The notes beneath the pieces are model-generated. The model saw only the letters and a list, made by a program, of their open reading frames with translations. It had not been told where the DNA came from and ran no database searches. The position numbers and the translations under genes are program-made. Below are positions 21,334 through 33,411 of a stretch of 64,000 nt of DNA, one piece after another. The first letter of the stretch is position 1. Every line of letters begins with the position of its first letter. The stretch comes from Aplidium turbinatum (Eukaryota; Chordata; Ascidiacea; Aplousobranchia; Polyclinidae): the NCBI GenBank assembly GCA_918807975.1, contig OU964925.1, positions 4,006,798-4,070,797 on the forward strand, in the 5' to 3' direction.

Positions 21334-23139
21334 GCAGTGACGTATCCGGTGGGTTGAGCAAGGGAAGCAATAAAAGTGGTGGGGGTTTGTTGTATAAAGT
21401 AGACTCAAGATTAACCTAACATAAGGCTTTATTCACTTAAAACGAAACATCTGAAAACATAAAGTACAATACAATAAGATACTCTTACGTAGGCTATAGC
21501 TTACACCAAACCACAACCATCTTCACAGCTGACAACACTAACTGAAAGAGCGTCTACAACAAAAGAGAGAGAAATTAAATTAGGACGTTTGCTTTTAGCA
21601 GAAGTCGTGAACAGCAAACGGCAAGGAAAGGAGTTGATGCTCAAGGCAGAAACTGTAACAAGAGTTGTTCCTCTCATCACATTCATCCTCCCTAAAATAT
21701 TACCATAAACACTTGCAAATAGGTTTATGCACAAACAGTTCAAACGTATGGAACACATTCATAACGATCTACAGGTTTTCTTATACGCGTGGATCTCCTT
21801 AAGGTAATTGGAGGAGTCGGAGAGGAATCAACAGGAGAAGGTAGGCTACATTAGATTCACATGAAACGTCAAGATCACGATCAGTATTATCACAATTATC
21901 AGGAACATCACGTGAAATTTCAGTAGGAACATCAACGTCATGTCTCTGCAATGAGTCTGCCGACTCTGGCAGTTCTGCGTCCATCGAAACATTCTGCTCA
22001 CATGAAGACTGCCCTATCGGTGCAATATCTCTGAGTGATTCTGTTGTTTCCCTCCCTGTAGGGAATCGAATGCGGGCATAAAGTTTGGAGTGGCATGAAC
22101 AAGCTCCACTTCCTCAACAAGTGGATCGTATTTAGTAGAGTGACTATGAGACTTCAAATACACATTGCCAGGTGTACTCAACCACGTAGGCACGGAAACA
22201 CCAAAGGATGAGCGACGTTTAAATGAAAATAGCCGTTCGTGGGGTGTTTCATTTGTAGCAGTACACAACAGTGACCGAATTGAATGCAAAGCATCAGACA
22301 ATACAAGTTCCCACCGCGATATGTCAAGTTTACGTGATTTCAAAGCAAGTTTTACTGCGGACCATATGATCCCATTATACCGCTCACACTGACCATTACC
22401 AGGAGCATTGTATACAGATGTGCGGCTACACACAATTCCTCTGCTATGCAAGTAAGTGATGAGTTCACGCGAGAGGAATGCAGAGCCCCTATCGGAATGA
22501 ACATAGGCAAGCATTCCAAACATAAAGAACAATTTGTTCAAACAAGAAATTACAGATTGTGCATCTGTACTGCGACAAGGAAACGCAAATGGAAAGCGTG
22601 AAAATTCATCAACAATTGTCAGTACAAATCGATTTTTAGTTGAGGATGGCAAGGGACCCTTAAAATCTAAACTTATACGTTCGAACGGTTGTGTAGCTTT
22701 TATAACTTGCGCTGGAGGAGGCTTGTAAAATTTGGGTTTTACTTCGGCACATATACTACAACTTTGTACAACGTTACGAACTTCATCGAGAGAATATGGT
22801 AAATTTTTCGCCCGAACAAAATGGTACAAACGAGTAGGCTACCACCAGGATGGCATAATGAATCGTGAAGTTTATACAAGGCGTTGCTATGCGTAGTGGC
22901 GCAATAAACCCGAGAAAGTGCATAGGGGGCAGCGTTACAGTGTCCAGCACGGTATGCTATGTCAAAATCATATTCGCCAAGACTCATGCGCCAACGCAAA
23001 ATTTTGTCATTCTTGATTTTACCATAGTTCTTTGAGTTGTACATGAATGTTGCTGACCTTTGATCCGTAATTATGGTAAAATGTCTACCTGCCAGGAAAT
23101 ACGACCATTTTCGTAGGCCTACCCGCACAGCAAACAATG

Positions 23140-24245
23140 TCGGCTGATCGTTGGCCAACGGTCGCGAACGTCGCGGTCGGCTTTTCTCCGCAAAACAACC
23201 ATTTGCCAACTAACATTATTTCTTTAACTGGACAAAGAATCAGTAAAAAAGGGTACAACATGTTATAATTTGGTGATATAAACCACATAAAACATTTTTT
23301 TTACCAAATATATATTGTGTAAAACTTGGTTGTGGACACAATGCTAAGACAATGGTGGGCCAACGTCGCATTTGTCGTCGTGGGCATTCAGTTGAAAACC
23401 AACCTCCAGCCACCGATTGTTTATTTTGATATTCCGGGTGAAATAATCTTACATAATGAAAAATACCCATTACAATTCTGTGAATTGAAGTTTTTATAAA
23501 TTTTTATTTCAACAAACGTCAATATCATAAATAGGTTGTTAACACAACGTTGAACCAACGAAGAACCAACGTCACGTACGTCACCGTGGGCATTCGGTTG
23601 TCAGCCAACCTTTTGAGAATAAATCTCAATTTTGGTGTTTCTGGCAAACGAATTAAGAGATATGGCAAGTATGTATTATAATTCTGTGAAATGAAGAATT
23701 TTTAAAGTTCATTTCAACAAAAATTTAATATGACTAATATAGTTGTTGACGCGACGTTGTGCCAATGGTGGACCCCACAGCGCGTTCGTCGCCGTGGGCA
23801 TTCGGTTGTGAACCAACCCTTCTACAACAAATATCATTTTTCGTATTCACAACAAAATAATTTGAAGTATTGGCCAGTATATGTTACAATTTGACGAAAT
23901 TAAAGTGAACAAAGGTTTATTCTAACAAAAACGCTATATAAAAAATAGTTTGTTGAAGCGACGTTGAGCCAATGGTGGGCCTTACAGCGCGTTCGTCGCC
24001 GTGGGTATTCGGTTGTGAATCAACCTTTCTACAACAAATATCATTTTTTGTATTCACAACAAAATAATTCGAAGCATTGGCCAGTATATGCTACAATTTG
24101 ACGAAATTAAAGTGAACGAAGGTTTTTTCTAACAAAAACGCTATATAAAAATAGTTTGTTGACGCGACGTTGAGCCAATGGTGGGCCCCACAGCGCGTTC
24201 GTCGCCGTGGGCATTCGGTTGTGAGCAAACCTTTTGCCAAAAAAT
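23140..24245. repeat. Left subterminal tandem array, ~6 x 205 bp
   Basis: The GCCAATGGTGGGCC-type block recurs near 23143, 23342, 23550, 23757, 23964 and 24169. A GTGGGCATTCGGTTGTGA block follows each. Identity rises toward the inner (right) units, where CAGCGCGTTCGTCGCCGTGG is perfectly repeated three times. Confidence 0.8.
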
Positions 24246-25612
24246 CTTAATTTTATTTTATTTATTTATTTGCAATCAGACTCAAAGTCCATAGAATTCA
24301 AAATGCTTAGCCTACGCAATTGAATCAAATAGTTTTCAATTAGAGAAAACACAAGTCTCACGAAACAAAGTGTTACAATCACTCATACAAATAGCCTATA
24401 TTAAAATGTTGCATGACCAAATGCTGCATAAATTTGGTTAAAGAAATTCATCTTTTGATAAACGTTTTTACAGCTTTTCAATAGTTTTTAAGTCAGTAAA
24501 TCGGTTGGATATCGGAAATTTTTGGAAATGAAATATAAGCCGTCGCCAAAAATTCATATAAAAATAATATTTTGTTGAAAATACAACCAAGAAAACTCAA
24601 AATGCAAAAATTTTGTCTTGTTTGAGGATAAGGATTTTCATTAGCCTACATCTGCCGTATTTAACGTTTGACTAGAATTAACTACATCAAAATGAAATAA
24701 TTTAATTTGGACCAAAAAAATGATTTCATCATGTTTTTACAATAACCGCAAATATCCCCCATAAAGTAGCCTACAAATGATCATATGAAATGTTTGTGGT
24801 GGGCAAAAACTATTTCTCAACCATTCAAACTTTCGAGTGTTCAATACAAATTACTTCCTTTAGCCACAAAACTTGTTGTTCTCATCTCGTTTGCTTCGAA
24901 TTTTCGAAGTATTTCGTTTCGACCTAAAAGTTTCTTTTGAAAAGCAAAGTCAAATTTTTTCACATTCATCCAATGTTTGAAGATGTTGAATCAATGTAAA
25001 ATGCCTGATTTTGTTCGCCAGTGATTTAACCCAAATAGAATTGTGGTTTAATTAAATCCAAAGTTTGATTGAATAGACCTTTTCCGAGCTGATATCAGTC
25101 AGGCGTGACCGGGTAAACACAGTCCTCTGAGATGGCGCAGACAAAACAGATTTTGCTTGAAACTTGTTGCATTTTTGCGCGTATTGTATGTTGTAACGAC
25201 ATCGCAACGTTTTCTAAGTAATTTTTATCTGGACAAACATGTGTTTTAATGTCTATGAAACCTTTAATCTTGCATTCGTTTGTAACAGGCCCAGAGTAAG
25301 TTATGATCATGTGTAAAATTGAGTGCAGTACCGGTAGGCTACAAAGTCAGAAATTCAGATTATGTTGAGGATCAGTTCAGATTATGTTGATTAACTACCG
25401 AACCGGTAGCCTGCAAGCCTAAATTGTGTATTTTCCTTTGTAAACAGAAAAGTAAGATACACTGCCAACTTTCCCGATTTGCCTACAGTGTCACGATTTC
25501 AAATGCAACATCAAACTCTTTCTGATAAAGCGCTAGCAATATCATGCACTATCGAAGTATCTCTTCTGAAGAATGCACAGATACTACAAAAAGAAACAGT
25601 TGAACAACGTGA

Positions 25613-26087
25613 CAGTGATCAGCTCCGGAGCTCTCTTTTATCATAAATTAGCTCCAGCTCCTGAGCTTATTGATACCACTGCTCCGGCTCCAGGCACCGA
25701 AAAGTGCTTTTATTAAAATAATGACGACATCCAATTTAATTTCTAAAGCTTAAAATTGCCTGCAGTCAACTGTTACTAAAAAATGGCACAACTTTATGAA
25801 ATTTGAGGTACTTTCATCAAAATGTTATGCGGAACTAGGCTACGTTTCACAACGTATTCGTTAATTCGACGTCTGATTACGCAAATAATTTCTTAAATTT
25901 TGTGAAGGATTGCTGTTAAATTATGTGATTTTAGCCAATAGTAGTAGCATCTTAGGAAATACATCGGAGCCGGAACTATTTTTCAAACAACTGGCTCCAG
26001 CTCCTGCTCCAGTTCCACTTGAATTTCAAGTAAAGCTCCAGCTCCGTTGAAAATGCACGGCTCCGGGGCTCCGGCTCCAAAGCCCTG
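25613..26087. mobile_element. hAT-like MITE of the GGAGCCGGAGC type
   Basis: Starts CAGTGATCAGCTCCGGAGC and ends GGCTCCAAAGCCCTG, with runs of CTCCAGCTCC/CTCCGGCTCC at both sides. Flanks CAACGTGA and CTTACAAG do not match, so the exact border or an end deletion is uncertain. Confidence 0.55.
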
Positions 26088-26089
26088 CT

Positions 26090-26560
26090 TACAAGTATTT
26101 GGCTGTGGCCTAATAGTAAATCCTGGCTGTTCACACTTGGAAGCTTCTCCAGATGGGAAAGTGATAGATTTTTTGCGCAGGAAAGCCAACTTTAAATTTT
26201 GGAAATAAAGTGCCCATACAAATATAGATACCATAGCGTCAGAGCAGCAACGTCTCACCCTGACTTTTGCTTAGAACTGAACCAGGCAAACAACTTGCCA
26301 CAATAATTATTGAAAATCTCTCATCACTATTATTTCCAAATTCAAGGACAAATGGCTATATCCGGATGACTTGGTGTGATTTTATTGTGTGCACGTCCAA
26401 GTCACTGTTTGTACAGAGAATTCCATGTGATGATGATTTTTGGAATTGTATGTTACTTAAACTAAACAATTTTTACTTCGGCCATGCTTTAAACTATTTA
26501 TGTAGCCTACTGCAGAGGGAACTCAATAAATCATTTCGCTCTTTGAAATCTGCACATTTT
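26090..26560 (+). pseudogene. YqaJ-type (lambda exonuclease fold) nuclease remnant
   Basis: The sequence shows, in order, the conserved blocks of the YqaJ recombinase/exonuclease family. They are CGLIVNPG...ASPDGKVID (26101-26169, with the metal-binding Asp of SPDG), EIKCPY (26202-26219, the E-x-K catalytic pair), PDFCLELNQ (about 26257-26283), QIQGQMAISG (about 26339-26368) and WCDFIVCTSKSLFVQRIP (about 26370-26423). The last block is followed by DDDFW and KLNNFY. The blocks are spread over more than one frame and a stop intervenes, so the gene is dead. Such nucleases resect DNA 5' to 3' in phage recombination and also occur in animal mobile elements. A hAT-like MITE sits just upstream. Confidence 0.72.
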
Positions 26561-27056
26561 TACATCTAAAGCAACTTTATTCAGTGCAGACAAACAGACG
26601 GTTCATATTCAGCTGAGGTGATCACAGGTCACTGCATGAACATGATGAAATTAACAAAACATGTTTACAAGCAATATCAAATCTTTTTCTGACGAAAGTA
26701 TTGGCCTTTGAAAATTGCAAAGCATGCAACAAACAGCCCAAATTTGATTAACTATTCCAAGCATGTTAACTGGTATCTTTCTGTCAAAAAAAATGAAACG
26801 AACTGACAAAAGGTTTCATAAACATTAAAACACATGTTTGTCCAGATAAAAATTACTTAGAAAACGTTGCGATGTCGTTACAACTTACAATACGCGCAAA
26901 AATTCAACAAGTTTCAAGCAAAATCTGTTCTGACTGCGTCGTCTCAGAGGACTGTGTTTACCCGGTCACGCCTGACTGATATCAGCTCGGAAAAGGTCTA
27001 TTGAATTAAGTTTAACTACTAGATTCACCCGGACAACAGAGCAGAAATTGATTTTC

Positions 27057-27110
27057 ATTGATTCAACGTTCACAGATGTTGATACAAAAGCATGCTTTGC
27101 TGGCTGGCAA
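27057..27110. repeat. Half copy of the GACAGCAAAA foldback MITE
   Basis: TTGATTCAACGTTCACAGATGTTGA, then a TTTGCTGGCTGG end, matches the right half of the foldback family. It lies just outside the TTGAA duplication of the 25074 element. Confidence 0.4.
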
Positions 27111-28589
27111 TAAACAGCTCTTTGTTAATTAGGTCATGCATTGGTGTTAATTAGGTCATCCTCTTCTTTTTTCATTTTTTTCCCATGCTGCCCTGCTTTC
27201 AAATTTATTCACAGTGAGTTGTGACGGCTTGAGGGCTTGTACGAATTATAAAGATAATATTGCGGTGCTTTGGTATGTCAGCAAGGTCCAACCAATGAAA
27301 TTGCGAAAGATTTTAAGCCTACAAGCTCCAGCCTCGAATAATATCATTAGTCGCCTGGAAAAGCATTGGTGAGTGTCTACTAGGTGCTGCATATCGCTGT
27401 TTTTATTGTTGTTAGCATTTTTGATAAAGCATGAGATGGTTCAATTAGTTCAATGTAGTAGCCTACTATAATTAATTATAATGCAATACCGATACATAAT
27501 TATTCATAAATTTAGATTTTAGGACACACCTGGGTGTGTACTGTGCAGTGCATTGATTTTTGTGTTAGTTTCGATAATACTATATAGCTTATCTCCTGTT
27601 TTTTCAATGAAGTCAACTTTTTGTAGCAAGCTTGCGCGGTGCGTTTTTTGTAAGGATTCTGAAAGTAACGAAAAAGTTCCAGATGCTTGTTTAATAGATC
27701 AATGAAAAGTCAATTCAATACCATTACTTATTTTAAGTCAGTTTGTTTTAAATGGACACTGGTAAGCAAAGTGTTTCCTCCTACATTGATAAAAAAAAGC
27801 TCACCCTCAATAATTTGTTTACTTTTATGTCGCCAGTTTTGTGGGTCAGACTACTGTCTTGTATCGCAATTTTGCAATTTTGGTACGATCTACACTTTGG
27901 TACGATTAAAAGCAATTAGTTTTAACATAAAATCTAAAAAAACACTAAATTATTTGGTCAAGTTTTTGTTAGGTCATTAAGGTCATTTTCACATTTTAAA
28001 GTAAATTGTTTTGAATATTCAGGTCGATGAAAACTTGCTCTATTTGTGAGGAATAGGCTGATGATGATGGATGATGGTGATGACGGATGATGATGAGGCT
28101 ACATCAGATTTCGATAATCCTTTTTCACTCCAAGCACAAGCATGGTCAGCTTAAGCATTTACCCCTTTACCTTATGTTTCTTTTTCAACAAACTCTCAGT
28201 TTTTAATGAATAATAACTACAGACAAAGCTTCTGTAGTTAATTTAATGCAAGGTTGCATGAAAAAGGTGTTTATTACAGTGACGAAAAATCATAATTTTG
28301 TATTTGTAGTAGAAGTAATTCGCAAAATCTTTGAAGAAATGATTTCAAAGTTTATTTGTAGCAGGATAATTCTCATTTTCTTTTCCAGACTGTTGTAATC
28401 AATGTAATTCTGAGTTTATCCATGGAAGATACTTTCAGAGCTTTTTCAGTGTGATTAGTTCATTGCTTTATGGGAAAAAGTTGCTTGTTAGAGTTAGTTA
28501 CGTGGCTTCAGCAACCAACCTTTTCCACTAGACATATTGGTTTGGACCAGCTATTGGCAATTTATCCCAATGACATTATTATTTTTAGA

Positions 28590-28815
28590 TGGAGTACGAA
28601 GAACCCATAACTTGTCCACAGCAACAAATTGAAATATCCATGCCGCTATTTCAGATTGGCTGAAATACGCAAGAGATGAGGATTAAGAAGTTTGAGAAGA
28701 GGAAGACAGGAAATTTGATTTAATTTGCCTCATGCCCTTTTCTAGACCGCTGTTATATTTAGCATGTTCTTTGTTTTTGCTGTGATGGTTAGAAATAAAA
28801 ACAAACTTAACTGCC
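28590..28815 (+). mobile_element. LINE family B, 3' tail
   Basis: GTGATGGTTAGAAATAAAAA followed by CAAACTTAACTG near 28778-28812 matches the tail at 46845-46880 (ATGATGGTCAGAAATAAAAA then CAACTGAACTGAACTG). The preceding 50 bases match as well (CCTTTTCTAGACC against CCTTTTTCTCGACC). Confidence 0.5.
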
Positions 28816-29039
28816 ATCTGTCCTACTTTTTGCTTGTATGAGTGCCTTTTCCAGCAATGTTGTACCGAGTGGAATGCTAGTATGGTAAGTGATAAGGTTT
28901 ACTGCGAATTGAGGCCTCGATCCCACGTCTTCGTGGTCATCATTTTCAGCACAGATTAACTCGAAAAAAGTGAGTTAACAACACGCCACCATGTGGTCAA
29001 AGTTAAGAAACGTTTTCGGTTTGGTGAGGTCGTAATGTC

Positions 29040-29830
29040 TAACCCTTGTCAGAGCAAAACGTGAGCGTTTGGTCGTAGATTAGCAAATGATGGCCAACGC
29101 TAGGCCCACGAGTAACCAAATCGTTTTTGCCAAAGGGGATGATTGTAAATTGCGTCTTCCACGTCGACCCAACGAAAGCGTTTGGTCGTAAGTTGGCCAA
29201 CAGTGCACTAACGTTGGTTCTACGATTAAACAACTCTTTTTTGCCACAGTGAGGATAGTTGTAGGCTAAATTGCGTCGTGGATCCCACGTCGAACCAACG
29301 AAAGCGTTTGGTCGTCAGGTTGGCCAACAGTGCACCAAAGTTGGGTCTACGATTAGCCAAGCATTTTTTTTGCCACAGTGAGGATAGTTGTAAATTGCGT
29401 CGTGGATTCCACGTCGAACCGACGAAAGCGTTTGATCGTAGGTGGAAAATGGTCGGGAAATGGTTGGCCATGGCCAACAGTGCATCAACGTTGGGTCTAC
29501 GATTAGCCAAGCCTTTTTTCGCCACAGTGAGGATAGTTGTAAATTGCGTCGTGGATTCCACGTCGAACCGACGAAAGCGTTTGGTCGTCAGGTTGGTCGC
29601 AGGTGGCAAATGGTCGGGAAAGGGTTGGCCAACAATGCATCAACGTTGGGTCTACGATTAGCCAAGCCTTTTTTCGCCACAGTGAGAACAGTTGTAAATT
29701 GCGTCGTGGATCCCACGTCGAACCAACGAAAGCGTTTGGTCGCAGGTGGCAAATGGTTGGGAAAGGGTTGGCCAACAGTGTGCCACCGGGGGATCGACGT
29801 TTAACCAACCGATTTTTGTGACTGACGATT
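29040..29830. repeat. Right subterminal tandem array, ~6 x 124-155 bp
   Basis: TCTACGATTAGCCAAGC or a close variant recurs near 29090, 29220, 29345, 29497, 29650 and 29795. Longer units gain a GGTGGCAAATGGTCGGGAA block. The apparent 60-127 residue reading frames on both strands here come from the repeat and are not genes. Confidence 0.8.
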
Positions 29831-30099
29831 CGCCCAAGGTGGCCCGCTGGCCAAATTTGTTACGCGCCAACGTCGGAAACCAACGGAGGGCCCACGGGAC
29901 GTTTCCGATGGTCTAACGTTGGACCATCGACACGTTGTTGTGCGGGTATACAGCCTCCACAATGGCTAAGGCCTCCTTTTCAACACTGGACTGATGACGT
30001 TCATTCTTATTGAGCATTCTTGAGAAGAAGGCCACAGGGCGACCTTGGTTTAGGGTTGCTGAGATGGCATTGTCTGAGGCATCAGTTTCTAGCACAAGG

Positions 30100-30625
30100 C
30101 ACGCGTATTCTAGGCGGGTCCGGGGGCCTGCTCCCCCGAACAATTTTTGCAAAATTACACTCAAATAATGGATTACAGCACTTTTTGGAAACACTTTTAG
30201 GGTAATACTTGTATGAAATTTATTAGCAGATAAACAGCTATTAACTTATTAAAGGTAGCTTTTACACACGAACGAGAAAAAACTGCGGCTAAAATTAAGG
30301 AACACCAAAAACTCAGCTACACAAAAACTCAATAACTAGGCTACACAAAAACCCAACAGAGTAAGCCATTATGAAATTGCTTCCACAAATTAGTTAAAAG
30401 AAACGTAAAGCGCGTAAATTTTGCGCGATTTACGATTTGCAAAATTTATTGGTGTCTTTCTGTGTGTCTAAAACAAGTCTTTGGGGGTGTTTAGCCAGAT
30501 GTTTTGGAAAACGTTATAAATTTTTACAAATTTTATTATATTTTCAACAAAGAGCTCAACTTCGGAAGCCAAAGTTTGTAAATTTGTGGGGGCTATGGCC
30601 CCTTTCGCCCCCCTAGCTACGCCTA
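30100..30625. mobile_element. MITE related to the TAGCCAGG family
   Basis: Left part GGTCCGGGGGCCTGCTCCCC resembles the GGTCTGGGGGCCTCCCCC block at 42690. The right end GCCCCCCTAGCTACGCCTATG resembles the GGCTACGCCACTG end. It truncates the Ty3/Gypsy remains. Exact borders are not resolved. Confidence 0.45.
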
Positions 30626-31308
30626 TGCCCCCACTTATCCCAAAATCGTTCGGTCCCAATGTGGGCTTAATAAGCGGAGACTACCGTATTGAAACTGATA
30701 TTAATTTACAAAGTATTTTGCGCAAAATTATATACTTCCGAAACGTTTGGGTCGCGCCAACAAGTAGCCTATTTGCGGACCCCTGGAGTAGGGTAGCCTA
30801 CCTGACGTGTAAAGCATCTTCGACCAAACAAATATCAAAAAAATAGACCAACAAAATAAACTAGAAACCAAATCGAAAAAAATAAACCAAACAGTTGAAA
30901 ATTAAGCAAGATTTGGTTTTAAATAAATTAACATCGTACAGTAGGCTATCGCTACTAACACTAGCCAGCACTAATAGTAATGTCCGTCCAAGGTCCGACT
31001 CCTCCATTTCTGAACAGATCAGCCAAAGAGCCAACTTCAGTGTTGTCAAATTGTTGATGGTTTTCAGATTTTTTTAAACTCTTTATTTTGATTGATTAAA
31101 CTTTTATCCTCGGACTCGGAAAACTTCTTTCAGAGCTTAATCCTGCAGTTTCGCATACCTGTAGAATGTAGATTGTGTAGAATAAAAATCGAAAAAGGCT
31201 GTTCACCAGGTTTTTAGTTAAATAGCCTAACATCGTAACATGATATACGTTTTTCTGGTGCAAACTAAGCTGAACTATCACAAGCTGTGAGAGGTGATAA
31301 TCTGCTTT

Positions 31309-31690
31309 TATTTCTTCTTCGTGTAAACCTTCTTCGCCACTTCAGGGTTCGAGGGGCTCTGTTTTTTACCAGCCCTAAACAGTGGCGCCGACTCGGTCTA
31401 GATGTTTGGGCAGGTGGCGATCAGCCACTGCGTAGATGCATCATCCAGTTCACGCAGACCATTTGGCGCATGGTAGCCTAGGCTAAATGGCGCTGTTGCC
31501 GATGGTATGATCTGCGGTTTGTTCCTCCTTGCCACTCTCACAGATCGCGAATAAAGTCATTCCCCATTTGTGCATGTTGGAGCGGAATAATCCAACGCCA
31601 GTGCGCAGGCGGTTGAGCTGCACCCAGGTCTTTTTTTTTTTGCAAAAGCATTCTACTTAGATGGAGGTCGGTGTCGGAGATAAAACGATG
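31309..31690 (-). mobile_element. LINE family A, 3' end with ORF2 C-terminus
   Basis: The minus strand encodes TWVQLNRLRTGVGLFRSNMH, then a CESGKEEQTADHT stretch, then NGLRELDDASTQWLIATCPN-Ile-stop. The 3' UTR blocks shared with 4380-4480 follow. It is 5' truncated, with frame breaks between the blocks. Confidence 0.7.
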
Positions 31691-32035
31691 GAGTATTGAG
31701 GAGTTTTTCCTCGACTCCAAGCAATTGGTAGTCCGCCCAGGTAGCCGCACTGAAATATGCATGCGTGATAAACAGCTTTTGATTAGCTGCAGTCACTTAC
31801 AGTGCATTTTAATCGCCACTCATTGGTTGCAATTTCTTTGCTCATGCCAAGTCTTTCGAGACCTATTTGAATCAACTTGTTAAACCAAAACAATTAATTG
31901 AATGAAATCCCTACAGACGTTTTATGTTGCTTTATAAAGTGGAACACAATTGTTATCCGCAGCTATCCGTAACCACACCCCAACTAACCATAAATAATTT
32001 AAAAACCTTATTTAATAGACTAGCCAATCAATATA

Positions 32036-33409
32036 GTCCAGCCGCCGAATGATTTGACCAGAAAAAAAATAATATTAAGCTGAAACTTTGTCAGGAGGTT
32101 CGATTGGTGATGTGGAGTCACCAAAAAAGCCCTATGATTCCTTATTGGGAATGTTGAGTTTTGGCCATACAGTAGCAGACAATTTTTGAATAATAAACAT
32201 AATTATCTTAATAGTAGGGTTAATTAAGAAAAACAAGTTTTACTCAATGTGTCCGCCATTTGCGTCGATAACAAATCGGAGATGCTTCGAAAAGAACCTG
32301 CAAGAGTCATGAATAACTCTTTGAGGTATTTTGGTCTATTTGTTTTCTCAGATTAGCCTTAGCGCTTCCAAACTTTGGTGATGTTTTGTTGAAACCTTGC
32401 TCTCCAGGTAAAACAAGATGCCAAAGTCTAGGGTGCAGGTCTGGGGATGAAGGAGGCCATTCTTCCTTGGAAATGAAGAACGACACATTGGCTGAAAGCC
32501 AGTTTTGCGTTCTCTCAGCTCTATGTGAAGGAGCAGAATCTTGTTGGAATGACCAATTACGTTTTTTGAAGTGTTTCTAACCAATGAGCTGTCAAGAATA
32601 TCATTTCGGTACGGTAGTTTTCTTGGTTCAATTTTATTCCTTGGTCTACAAAAATGAATTGGACTCCTTCCTGATTCGTTGACTGCGGCCCACACCATCA
32701 CTGATGCCGCCCCTTGTCTCCGAGTGACTACCCGGGGTTCCACGTCACCATCTCTTGACAAGACATGAATCATTCTAACTGTTGAACTGATGCTGGACAT
32801 CAAATTTCTTCTCATCGCTGAACACAAGGTTTAGGTAGCGTGCCTCCTTCAATGCGTGAGAGCAGAATTCTAGCTATGGATAGACCTTTCTCAAGGGTAT
32901 TGGCATTTAGCAAGTGTTTGAATGGGCTCATCCTCAAATCCTTCTTGAGAACTGTGAACATGGTTCCATAGGCCACGTTCCCCTCCTTTGCCAGTTTTTG
33001 AATAGATCTCTTCGCACCTTTTCTCTGGTTGCTTTTATCAATTTTGAAGTTCTGGCACTTCGAGGGCGACCTTTGCCAGGTCAATTTTTGACATTTTCAA
33101 TTTCTTTATACCTTTTGAGAGTTCTCCAGAACATGTTTTTAAAAATTTATTTTTAAGTCCTTGCAAATATCATTCCTTGACTTGCCTCATTTGAAGAGCT
33201 CTACAATTTAGCTATACAGTTGTTTGACATTGTAACGTTAATTAGTATTGATGACCGTGTATAAAAATGGCTAAAACTCACTATTCCCAAGGGGGAACCA
33301 TGTTTTTTTAATTTTGTGACTCCACATCATCAATAGAACCACCTGGAAAATTTCAGCTTAATATTATTTTTTTCCGGGTTTGACAAATTTTTAAGTTCAA
33401 CGACTGGAC
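32036..33409 (-). mobile_element. Mariner (Tc1/mariner) transposon, inactive, 1374 bp
   Basis: Flanked by TA on both sides (32034-32035 and 33410-33411), as expected for mariner. Ends GTCCAGCCG... and ...CTGGAC are inverted, and imperfect inverted homology continues for about 100 bp (AATATTAAGCTGAAA, GATGTGGAGTCAC on each side). The transposase is on the minus strand. N-terminal helix-turn-helix pieces lie at 33084-32812 (KGAKRSIQKLAKEGNVAYGT). The catalytic region runs from about 32833 to 32600 (NLVFSDEKKFDVQHQ; EPRVVTRRQGAASVMVWAAV; SGRSPIHF). Frameshifts separate these blocks, so no full transposase is made. Confidence 0.9.
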
Positions 33410-33411
33410 TA

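Larger units (their letters stand above)
25074..27000 (+). mobile_element. TIR element with 190-bp TIRs and YqaJ-type nuclease remnant, 5-bp TSD
   Basis: Ends TAGACCTTTTCCGAGC and GCTCGGAAAAGGTCTA. The inverted arms are about 190 bp, closely matched and with no length difference. Flanked by the 5-bp direct repeat TTGAA (25069-25073, 27001-27005). Between the arms lie a hAT-like MITE (25613-26087) and a decayed YqaJ-family nuclease gene (26090-26560). I know of no named superfamily with this combination of ends, duplication and gene. It sits inside the 23120-29948 element. Confidence 0.7.
23120..29948. mobile_element. 6.8-kb TIR element with tandem arrays at both ends (unclassified)
   Basis: Short terminal pair TACCCGCACA and TGTGCGGGTA. 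The flanks TAGGCC and TACAGCC may be a mutated target duplication. Just inside the left end lie about six ~205-bp tandem units (23140-24240), each with GCCAATGGTGGGCC, GTTCGTCGCCGTGGGCATT and GGTTGTGA. Just inside the right end lie about six 124-155-bp units (29040-29830), each with TCTACGATTAGCCAAGC, CGCCACAGTGAGGATAGTTG and ACGTCGAACC. Both arrays are studded with CCAACG and GGCCAAC. The centre has no long reading frame of its own and hosts the element at 25074-27000. It lies inside the Ty3/Gypsy fossil. Superfamily unknown. Confidence 0.7.
21740..30115 (-). mobile_element. Ty3/Gypsy LTR-retrotransposon fossil (pol remains), split by a large insertion
   Basis: Old, broken Ty3/Gypsy-type element on the minus strand. 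Recognisable parts are the start of RNase H at about 29949-30110 (LETDASDNAISATLNQG) and the rest of RNase H at about 22880-23119 (FTIITDQRS). The integrase core lies at about 22014-22830 (ISLDFKGPLP, VHSDRGSAF, NGQCERYNG), and the pol tail at about 21740-22013. Gag, protease, most of reverse transcriptase and the LTRs are not recognised; the upstream side is cut by a MITE near 30110. The RNase H region is divided by the 6.8-kb element at 23120-29948. Besides that insertion it carries only a few further breaks, so it is not among the oldest fossils here. Confidence 0.85.

Noticed and set aside
23140-24245. Regular ~205-bp repeats as a CRISPR-like array
   Set aside because: The units are long and contiguous with no unique spacers, in animal DNA. 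This is a tandem array at a transposon end.
29226-29870. Several 70-127 codon frames on both strands
   Set aside because: They overlap each other within the right tandem array and repeat with its period. The frames come from the repeat unit.
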